Below, piece after piece: positions 1-5,520 of a stretch of DNA of 12,156 bases. Position 1 is the stretch's first letter. Every line of letters starts with the position of its first letter. The DNA lies in the NCBI GenBank assembly GCA_946481035.1, contig CAMLNK010000032.1, positions 1-12,156 of the forward strand, read 5' to 3'. This DNA comes from an uncultured Dyadobacter sp. (GTDB lineage: Bacteria > Bacteroidota > Bacteroidia > Cytophagales > Spirosomataceae). Made by a program: the position numbers and the translations under genes. Under the pieces are notes generated by a model, which saw only the letters and a program-made list of their open reading frames with translations, was not told where the DNA came from and did no database searches.

Positions 1-207
1 ATTGAAGAGTTTCTGTTTGCGACCTATGGCAAGGTGAAGATCAAGCAGGAAGATATAGAGGAGGTTATCGCGCTAACGCGCCAGGATAAGAAGAACAAAG
101 GAAAGGAAATCAGGTTTTCATTGCTGAATGGGGCCGGGCAATGTGCCTTTGATATAGTAGTAAACGCGGCTGAAATGCGCAGATCAATAGCTTATTATTT
201 GGGATAG
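1..207 (+). CDS. aroB: 3-dehydroquinate synthase, C-terminal fragment
   Basis: This is the last 68 codons of a gene that starts before the window; frame 1 is open from base 1 to a TAG at 205-207. The enzyme converts DAHP to 3-dehydroquinate, the second step of the shikimate pathway, in the cytoplasm, using NAD+ and a divalent metal. The recognisable part is the C-terminal helical domain: an acidic helix (EDIEEVIALTRQ) followed by DKKN-x-G and a short strand segment (IRFSLLNGAGQC), then a final helix ending in YYLG. The DKKN-x-G-x(3)-F-x-LL arrangement is typical of AroB C-termini. The metal ligands and NAD-binding domain lie outside the window. An 11-bp inverted repeat straddles the stop codon. 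The fragment is short, but the motif is distinctive. Confidence 0.85.
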   Translation: MEEFLFATYGKVKIKQEDIEEVIALTRQDKKNKGKEIRFSLLNGAGQCAFDIVVNAAEMRRSIAYYLG

Positions 208-233
208 ATTTACAGGTTCGGCATAAGCTATTG
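185..233 (+). repeat. 11-bp inverted repeat across the aroB stop codon
   Basis: CAATAGCTTAT at 185-195 is matched exactly by its reverse complement ATAAGCTATTG at 223-233, with a 27-nt loop containing the aroB TAG (205-207). No T-run follows on either strand, so it does not look like a standard intrinsic terminator. It may be a 3'-end stabilising structure. That the repeat exists is certain; its function is inferred. Confidence 0.5.
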
Positions 234-298
234 GTAGTGTGAGGGAGTATTGAAAATACATTCTTGATATATCTTAATTCACAACCTGACAAATTTAA

Positions 299-874
299 AT
301 GCTTATGCTGAGGTCTATTTTTATTTATGCCGCTTTACTGCTCGTAGTCGTGATTGCAGGGTGTTCCAGTGGCCGGAAAGTGTTTGTGGAGCATGATTAC
401 AGCTACGAAACCAATTTTAAGGATTACTCTTCTTATACGTTTCTGGAATGTGAGAGGGATACCAATAATCTTTGCACCGAAATTTACGAGGCGATCCGTC
501 GTCAGATGCAGGTAAGAGGCTACAAGCTCACTGCCGAAAAGCCTACGCTGCTGGTGAACTATGGTATTTTTTACGATAACCTGCGTTACCAGGGCTATAT
601 GCAGCCGGTGATCAAGAACTGGGTAGATACGGAGAATGAGGGATTCCGCTACGAACCGATCAAATATGCGCTCGACAAGGGCACACTGATCGTGTCATTG
701 ATCGATGCGGAAAGTGACCAGGTGGTTTGGAGAGGCTATGCTTCGGGGATATTCAAAGGAACGGAAAGTTCCAATAACCATTACCGGAGCGTTGTAAGGC
801 GCATTTTTGACCAATATCCGCTGTTTGCCAAAGGCTATGACCCGCGGCGTTACAGCGAGCAGGTAGGGCGATAA
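299..874 (+). CDS. DUF4136-type outer-membrane lipoprotein
   Basis: The protein has 191 residues with a lipoprotein signal: hydrophobic residues 7-19, then lipobox I19-A20-G21 and C22, followed by Ser-Ser-Gly. Acidic residues are absent just after the Cys, so there is no obvious Bacteroidota surface-export signal, and a periplasm-facing lipoprotein is more likely. The mature part resembles DUF4136: an early F-x-x-Y-x-x-Y-x-F segment (NFKDYSSYTFLE), a helix ending in RGYKL, a strand motif LLVNYGIFYD, then GTLIVSLIDAESDQVVWRG, and a C-terminal VVRRIFDQYP helix. The molecular function of DUF4136 proteins is unknown. The start could be the ATG at 299 or at 305; both give a usable signal peptide, and no Shine-Dalgarno or convincing promoter settles it. 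The gene follows aroB by 91 nt and ends just before a strong terminator. Confidence 0.8.
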   Translation: MLMLRSIFIYAALLLVVVIAGCSSGRKVFVEHDYSYETNFKDYSSYTFLECERDTNNLCTEIYEAIRRQMQVRGYKLTAEKPTLLVNYGIFYDNLRYQGYMQPVIKNWVDTENEGFRYEPIKYALDKGTLIVSLIDAESDQVVWRGYASGIFKGTESSNNHYRSVVRRIFDQYPLFAKGYDPRRYSEQVGR

Positions 875-897
875 TTTGCCGGTCGTTCAGGGAATTA

Positions 898-944
898 GCC
901 GATCACGCGTGCTCTGTCAGGGACACGCGTGACCGGCATTTTTT
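898..944 (+). terminator. Rho-independent terminator of the lipoprotein gene
   Basis: The arms at 898-911 and 924-937 pair over 13 of 14 positions: GCCG plus TCACGCGTG against CACGCGTGA plus CGGC, with one A/C mismatch. The loop is 12 nt and six T's follow at 939-944, giving a canonical + strand terminator. No T-run follows on the minus strand, so the converging dehydrogenase gene is not obviously terminated by it. A second possible pairing uses TGCCGGTC (877-884) with GACCGGCA (931-938). Confidence 0.85.
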
Positions 945-947
945 ATA

Positions 948-1832
948 TTATTTGGTTAAACCGGCGTCGTCGGACGCGCCTAATGCCAATGCGCCCCAGT
1001 CGAGGTTTTCGCGGCCTTTGGCGAGGCCGGAAATGAAGCGGTTTTTGATAATGTCGGCAAAAGGCATAGGGGCATTTACGTCCGAGGCGGTTTGGAGTGT
1101 CAGGTTAATGTCTTTCAAACCGAGCGGATACCGGAATGCGACCGGCTCGTAGGTATTGCTCGCGACGAGCTTGCCGTAATTCTGGAAAATAGGCGCTGCG
1201 AAAAGGGTCGACGTCAGCATTTCGTAGATGCTTTGTCTTGAAATACCATTCTTTTCGGCCATTGTAAATGCTTCGCCCATCATTTCGAGGCTGCACGCGA
1301 TCATAAAGTTTCCGGCGAGCTTGATCACATTAGCCGCCCCGGCATCGTCGCCGAAATCGAAGACACCTTTTACAAAACTTTGTACAATGGGTTTGATACG
1401 CTCCTTCGCAGCCGCATTACCCGAAAGGCAAATGTTACCCACCTTCGCGCGCACCGCTTCCGGGCGTGCGAATATGGGCGCACCCACATAATGCGCGCCG
1501 TACCACTCATGTACCTGCGCGAGCTGGCGCGAGGTTTCCGGTGAAATGGTGCTCATCGAAACGTGTACACCATCTTTTCCCAGCTTTTCAACCAGTTCCA
1601 TCGAAAACAGTTCTTCCACAGCCGCATCGTCGGCGAGGACTGAAAATACGAGCCCGCCGGTGGTAATGGCGTCGATCGGATTTTCCACCACTGTGGCGCC
1701 GAGTTTGATCAATGGTTCTGCTTTGGAAGCCGTTCTGTTCCAAACAACAAGTTCATAACCCGCTTCGAGCAGGCTTTCTGCGATAGGAGTACCAAGGTTC
1801 CCGAGTCCGAGAAACGCTATTTTTTCAGACAT
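948..1832 (-). CDS. 3-hydroxyisobutyrate dehydrogenase-family NAD(P)-dependent oxidoreductase
   Basis: This 294-residue cytoplasmic enzyme has the usual length of the beta-hydroxyacid dehydrogenase family. The N-terminal Rossmann domain carries G9-x-G11-x-x-G14. The second strand ends in WNRT, and an Arg here generally favours NADPH (glyoxylate/succinic-semialdehyde reductase branch) over NADH. The substrate-binding segment SMSTISP lies at 92-98. The catalytic K171 and N175 sit in IKLAGN, followed by an all-helical domain with GLKD at 238-241. The exact substrate (3-hydroxyisobutyrate, succinic semialdehyde, glyoxylate or another) cannot be read from the sequence. I chose the ATG at 1832: the frame stays open to 1970, but that extension runs into the upstream carboxylase and precedes the Rossmann strand with unrelated sequence. 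The gene lies 28 nt behind the carboxylase gene and is probably cotranscribed with it, fitting branched-chain amino acid breakdown. Confidence 0.85.
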   Translation of the reverse strand: MSEKIAFLGLGNLGTPIAESLLEAGYELVVWNRTASKAEPLIKLGATVVENPIDAITTGGLVFSVLADDAAVEELFSMELVEKLGKDGVHVSMSTISPETSRQLAQVHEWYGAHYVGAPIFARPEAVRAKVGNICLSGNAAAKERIKPIVQSFVKGVFDFGDDAGAANVIKLAGNFMIACSLEMMGEAFTMAEKNGISRQSIYEMLTSTLFAAPIFQNYGKLVASNTYEPVAFRYPLGLKDINLTLQTASDVNAPMPFADIIKNRFISGLAKGRENLDWGALALGASDDAGLTK

Positions 1833-1860
1833 AATGATTGGTTTGGATAGTAGACAAAAT

Positions 1861-3474
1861 TTAAACTTGAATGACTCCCACATTGAATGGCTTCTCAATG
1901 GGTGCCTGATCGGCAGCCTGAATGCCTGCCGATATAATGCGCCGCGTTTCCACGGGATCGATAATGCCATCGACCCAAAGGCGCGCGGCGGCGTAGTAAG
2001 GAGATAGTTCCTGGTTGTAGCGGTCGGTGATTTGTTTCAAAAGCTCCTTTTCCGCTTCTGGCGTGATCGTCTCGCCTTTGGCTTTTAATGTAGCGGTTTG
2101 CACTTGCAGCAACGTCCGAGCTGCCGTGGCGCCGCTCATCACCGCCATCTGGGCTGTCGGCCAGGCGAATATCAGCCGCGGATCGTACGCTTTGCCGCAC
2201 ATGGCGTAGTTACCGGCGCCATAGGAGTTGCCGATAATGAATGTAAACTTCGGTACCACCGAATTAGCCACCGCATTTACCATTTTTGCGCCATCCTTAA
2301 TAATGCCTCCCTGCTCCGCACGACTACCGACCATGAAGCCGGTTACATCATGGAAGAAAACAAGCGGGATCTTTTTCTGGTTGCAATTCATGATAAATCG
2401 TGCCGCTTTGTCGGCCGCTTCGGCGTAGATGACGCCGCCCATTTGCATTTCGCCTTTGCCGGAGCGTACCATTTTGCGCTGGTTGGCAACGATGCCTACC
2501 GCCCAGCCGTCCACGCGCGCGTAGGCGCATATGAGGGTTTTACCGTAATCGGGTTTGTACTCGTCGAGCTCCGAGTTATCCACAATGCATTCCAGAATGG
2601 GCAGCACGTCGTAAGGTTTCAGGCGGTCGGTTGGGAGAAGGTTGTAGATTTCCTCGGGCCGGCGCGTGGGTATTTCCGCATTTTTGCGGTCGAAGCCGGC
2701 GGATAATGGCTTTCCTATTTTATCGATATGCCTCTTAATGGCGTCCAGGCAGGATTTATCGTCGGGAAACTTGTTGTCGGTAACGCCGGAGATTTCGCAA
2801 TGCATTGCAGCGCCGCCGAGCGATTCGGCGTCAATATCTTCGCCGATGGATGATTTGACCAGGTAAGGCCCTGCAAGAAACACCGAACCGGTTCCTTCGA
2901 CGATGAATGCTTCATCCGACATGATCGGCAAATAGGCCCCACCCGCCACGCAGGCGCCCATAATGGCCGAAATCTGCACAATACCCATCGCTGACATTTG
3001 CGCATTGTTCCTGAAAATACGCCCGAAATGCTCCTTGTCCGCAAACACTTCCGCCTGCATAGGCAGGTATACGCCCGCGCTGTCCACGAGGTAAATGACC
3101 GGCAAGCGGTTCTCCATCGCGATTTCCTGCGCGCGCAAGTTCTTTTTCGCAGCGATCGGGAACCATGCGCCTGCTTTCACTGTGGCGTCGTTAGCCACGA
3201 TCATGCATTGTTTTCCGGAAACATGGCCGATGCCCACCACCACGCCGCCCGCCGGGCAGCCGCCTTCTTCTTCGTACATGCCCCCCCCGACGAATGCACC
3301 GATTTCGAGGAAATCAGAGCCTGGGTCGATCAGATAGCTGATCCTTTCCCTGGCGGTCAGTTTGCCTTTTTGGTGCTGTGCTTCTATTTTTTTCTTGCCC
3401 CCGCCGAGCTTTACCTGCTCGTATTTCTGGTTCAGGATTTCGATAAGGTGTGGTAGGCTTTCCTGGCTGGTCAT
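1861..3474 (-). CDS. Acyl-CoA carboxylase beta subunit, methylcrotonyl-CoA carboxylase type
   Basis: The 537-residue carboxyltransferase subunit moves the carboxyl group from carboxybiotin to an acyl-CoA. Its length matches MCC beta (about 535), and the ordered motifs fit that branch. They are KLTARERI (38-45), LVDSAGVYLPMQ (129-140), HFGRIFRNNAQMSAMGI (149-165), the N-terminal oxyanion-hole region GACVAGGAY (173-181), GGAAMHCEISGVTD (220-233), DVTGFMVG (376-383), and the C-terminal carboxybiotin site GNSYGAGNYAMCG (415-427). Leucine degradation (3-methylcrotonyl-CoA) is the best guess; propionyl- or geranyl-CoA is possible. The partner biotin carboxylase/BCCP subunit is not in the window. 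The downstream dehydrogenase gene is 28 nt away. Codons 63-65 contain a run of eight G's. The only sensible start is the ATG at 3474, preceded by a good promoter candidate. Confidence 0.88.
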   Translation of the reverse strand: MTSQESLPHLIEILNQKYEQVKLGGGKKKIEAQHQKGKLTARERISYLIDPGSDFLEIGAFVGGGMYEEEGGCPAGGVVVGIGHVSGKQCMIVANDATVKAGAWFPIAAKKNLRAQEIAMENRLPVIYLVDSAGVYLPMQAEVFADKEHFGRIFRNNAQMSAMGIVQISAIMGACVAGGAYLPIMSDEAFIVEGTGSVFLAGPYLVKSSIGEDIDAESLGGAAMHCEISGVTDNKFPDDKSCLDAIKRHIDKIGKPLSAGFDRKNAEIPTRRPEEIYNLLPTDRLKPYDVLPILECIVDNSELDEYKPDYGKTLICAYARVDGWAVGIVANQRKMVRSGKGEMQMGGVIYAEAADKAARFIMNCNQKKIPLVFFHDVTGFMVGSRAEQGGIIKDGAKMVNAVANSVVPKFTFIIGNSYGAGNYAMCGKAYDPRLIFAWPTAQMAVMSGATAARTLLQVQTATLKAKGETITPEAEKELLKQITDRYNQELSPYYAAARLWVDGIIDPVETRRIISAGIQAADQAPIEKPFNVGVIQV

Positions 3475-3514
3475 GATGATGAAGAATGGTGTGAAAATTG
3501 AAATGGGCTTATTT

Positions 3515-3546
3515 CAAATGTAAAAAGTCGTTCACCGGTAAGCAAA
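3515..3546 (-). promoter_or_regulatory. Bacteroidota-type promoter for the carboxylase operon
   Basis: On the minus strand TTTG (3546-3543) is followed after exactly 20 nt by TACATTTG (3522-3515), a full match to the Bacteroidota -33/-7 pattern TTTG-N19-21-TAnnTTTG. Transcription would begin near 3508, leaving a leader of about 34 nt before the ATG at 3474. The upstream half lies inside the terminator hairpin of the preceding gene. Confidence 0.6.
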
Positions 3547-3553
3547 CGACTTT
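3521..3553 (-). terminator. Intrinsic terminator of the MlaD-family gene
   Basis: AAAGTCGTT (3524-3532) and AACGACTTT (3545-3553) form a perfect 9-bp stem with a 12-nt loop. On the minus strand the stem runs into TTTTT and then A. It sits 25 nt after the stop codon of the MCE/MlaD gene. The stem has few GC pairs, so efficiency may be moderate. Confidence 0.65.
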
Positions 3554-3577
3554 CATATTAATTTAAAACGGAAGACC

Positions 3578-4543
3578 CTATTTAATGGTCGTGGCGGTGT
3601 CCAGCGGCGACTCGGCCGGGCCTTTGTCTTTTTTACCAAAAACAGAGACATGGATATAACGCTTCGGCTGCTCGCGGAAATTGGTGAGCAGCTTGTTCAT
3701 GCTGATCATCGTCCGGTTGAGGTTGTTGTACAATGTCTCATCCTTTACGAGTTTTCCGGCGGTTCCTTTGCCTGATTGAACGCTTGCGAGCAGGGTATGC
3801 AGTTCTTCAATTGTTTTACGCGCGCTCGTCACCGTTTCGCCCAGGCGCAATGCATTCAGCGAGTCGGCCAGGGTGCCGGTTTTCGCAAGCAATGGTTTCA
3901 ATTCCTTTTCGGTCTCGACGAGCGAAGTCGTGAGTTTGTTCAGGTTCGAGGTCATAGCCAGCAGGTTTGCGCGGTTTTCGGCGAGGAGGCCTTGCAAGCT
4001 TGTGCCCGTTTGATTATAGTTTTTCAAAACCTGGTTCAAAATCAAACCCGTTTCCTGGAAACCGCCTACTACGAGATCGAGGTTTTTGATGAGGGAATCG
4101 GCGTGGGATACGAGGGGTAATGCTTTTTCCTGCAAAACAGCCGAAATACCCGACTCTTTTCTTGCTATGAGCGTGTCGCCGTCTTTCATCGGTGCGCCGG
4201 TACCCATCGCCAGGTGGATTACCTTGCCGCCGAGCAGGCCACCGTCGGCCAGCACTGCGCCTGTTCCCTGCGGTACCACAATGCCTTTTTGCACGTCGAT
4301 GGTCACCAGCAACTGGTTTCCGCGGTTTTGGAGCAGCCTGATCTCCTGTACCCGGCCCACGTTCAAGCCATTGAGCAAAACGGGATTGGAGGCCGTCAGA
4401 CCGTCGATATTGTCGTAAACGACGTGGTATTTATATGTTCTGGAAAAAACGTCGGAACCTTTGAGGATATGAAAGCCGAAATACAGCATGATTATGGCGA
4501 AAAGTGCCATGGCTCCGACTTTTGCTTCTCTTGATATTTTCAT
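3578..4543 (-). CDS. MCE/MlaD-family lipid-transport protein
   Basis: The 321-residue protein has an N-terminal membrane anchor (about residues 9-27, AFALFAII-like hydrophobic stretch ending YFGFHILKG) and then a single MCE domain at about 38-115. The domain is recognised by VVYDNIDGLTASNPVLLNGLN, VGRVQEI and the GGLLGGKVIHL strand. Residues 140-290 are predominantly helical with repeated Leu/Asn/Thr spacing, consistent with the long helices that follow MCE domains and form a periplasmic channel. The family is the substrate-binding part of ABC systems that move phospholipids between inner and outer membranes; the permease (MlaE) and ATPase (MlaF) are not in this window. The C-terminus is short and polar. 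The gene follows the amidase gene by 104 nt and may be read from that gene's promoter as well as its own candidate. The start at 4543 places the anchor correctly. Confidence 0.85.
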   Translation of the reverse strand: MKISREAKVGAMALFAIIMLYFGFHILKGSDVFSRTYKYHVVYDNIDGLTASNPVLLNGLNVGRVQEIRLLQNRGNQLLVTIDVQKGIVVPQGTGAVLADGGLLGGKVIHLAMGTGAPMKDGDTLIARKESGISAVLQEKALPLVSHADSLIKNLDLVVGGFQETGLILNQVLKNYNQTGTSLQGLLAENRANLLAMTSNLNKLTTSLVETEKELKPLLAKTGTLADSLNALRLGETVTSARKTIEELHTLLASVQSGKGTAGKLVKDETLYNNLNRTMISMNKLLTNFREQPKRYIHVSVFGKKDKGPAESPLDTATTIK

Positions 4544-4596
4544 GGACTATTGGTTTGTCCTGCATGAAACAGCGGCAGGCTAGGCGGTATTAACAC

Positions 4597-4628
4597 CAAA
4601 GTATCAAAAATTGTTTTGACAAATCAAA
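4597..4628 (-). promoter_or_regulatory. Possible promoter for the MlaD-family gene
   Basis: On the minus strand TTTG (4628-4625) is followed after 20 nt by ATACTTTG (4604-4597). The spacing and the TTTG half of the -7 box fit the Bacteroidota pattern, but the leading TA is not in the right register. It would give a leader of about 45 nt. It suggests that this gene can be expressed separately from the amidase upstream. Confidence 0.35.
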
Positions 4629-4647
4629 GCAATATGTGACCGTTGAG

Positions 4648-5445
4648 CTACCGGTCCATATCTTTTTTATACGCCATAAATGCCGAATGAATGCATTTGG
4701 CCACTTCTTCCTGTCCTGCTTCGGAGCTCAGGTATTCTTCTTCATCGGGCGATGAAAGGAAGCCGGTTTCGATGAGTACACTAGGCATTGCACAGCGCCA
4801 CAGTACGAGGAACCCCGCCTGCTTTACGCCGCGGCTGTCGCGTTCGGAGATCGACTGGAATTTCTTTTCGATCAGGTCGGCGAGTTTTAAGCTGCTGGAA
4901 ATGAATGCGCTCTGGTAATTGGCGAGCATTATGTGCGCGAGTGGCGAATCAGGGTCGAAGCCTTTGTATTTCTGCTTGTAATTTGTTTCCTGCAAGATTA
5001 CCGAGTTCTCGCGTTTCGCTACTTCCAGGTTACCCTCGGTTTTGTGCAAACCCATTACGAAGGTTTCGGTGCCTCTCACAGACCTCGATCGCGGCGTCGC
5101 ATTGCAATGGATGGAAATGAAAAGGTCGGCATTGTTGCGGTTGGCGAATGCGGAACGTTCGCCGAGTTCAATGAATACGTCGGTGGAACGCGTGAAGAGC
5201 ACTTTTACGTCCGGCGTTTCTTCTTTGATTTTCTTACCAAGCTCTAATGCTACGGCCAGAGCCACATCCTTTTCCTTGGTATATTTGCCCCTGGTGCCGG
5301 GGTCCTTGCCGCCGTGCCCGGCGTCGATTACGACTGTATTAACCTTGCTTCCCGACTTCGCTGTAACCGGTTCTTGCTGAAAAACAAAGGCGACACTCGC
5401 CAGCAAAAAACTTGCTACAATTACTAATTTAAGAAGTTTTAACAT
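4648..5445 (-). CDS. N-acetylmuramoyl-L-alanine amidase (Amidase_3)
   Basis: This is a 265-residue exported zinc amidase that cuts the bond between N-acetylmuramic acid and the stem peptide of peptidoglycan, needed for cell separation. Residues 4-22 are a hydrophobic signal sequence or anchor. The catalytic domain starts at VNTVVIDAGHGGKDPG. The visible metal ligands are H44 (DAGHGG), E58 (TKEKDV) and H113 (SIHCNA), with catalytic E226 in VLIETGFLSSPDEE. All are intact. No LysM, SH3 or AMIN cell-wall-binding domain is present, so this is a minimal AmiC-like enzyme. It is divergent from lptD with a 75-nt shared intergenic region and lies upstream of the MlaD-family gene on the same strand, making an envelope-maintenance cluster. 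The start at 5445 gives a normal signal peptide. Confidence 0.93.
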   Translation of the reverse strand: MLKLLKLVIVASFLLASVAFVFQQEPVTAKSGSKVNTVVIDAGHGGKDPGTRGKYTKEKDVALAVALELGKKIKEETPDVKVLFTRSTDVFIELGERSAFANRNNADLFISIHCNATPRSRSVRGTETFVMGLHKTEGNLEVAKRENSVILQETNYKQKYKGFDPDSPLAHIMLANYQSAFISSSLKLADLIEKKFQSISERDSRGVKQAGFLVLWRCAMPSVLIETGFLSSPDEEEYLSSEAGQEEVAKCIHSAFMAYKKDMDR

Positions 5446-5486
5446 TATTTTTTAGTTGGGGCCTTACGCGAAAGGGGTTTCTCTGC

Positions 5487-5494
5487 TAATTTTG
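5487..5494 (+). promoter_or_regulatory. Candidate -7 element for lptD
   Basis: TAATTTTG matches the Bacteroidota -7 box TAnnTTTG exactly. Transcription would start near 5500, about 20 nt before the TTG start at 5521. No TTTG lies at the expected upstream distance, so the -33 part is weak or absent. Confidence 0.4.
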
Positions 5495-5506
5495 AAATTC
5501 GTTATG

Positions 5507-5514
5507 CAAAAATA
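5507..5514 (-). promoter_or_regulatory. Candidate -7 element for the amidase gene
   Basis: On the minus strand TATTTTTG matches TAnnTTTG exactly. Transcription would start near 5500 and give a leader of about 55 nt. Only imperfect T-rich sequence lies 20 nt upstream, within the start of lptD. It faces the lptD element across 12 nt. Confidence 0.4.
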
Positions 5515-5520
5515 CGCTAA

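Noticed and set aside
110..292. 60-codon minus-strand open frame opposite aroB and the following spacer
   Set aside because: It overlaps the conserved AroB C-terminus and shows no start context or recognisable content.
1833..1970. Upstream extension of the 3-HIBADH-family gene by 46 codons
   Set aside because: The added residues overlap the carboxylase coding sequence and do not resemble the family, whose members begin just before the Rossmann GxGxxG as with the ATG at 1832.
2098..2706. 202-codon + strand open frame opposite the carboxylase gene
   Set aside because: It lies fully antisense to a gene with intact family motifs; its translation shows no recognisable domain, and GC-biased third positions explain such long shadows.
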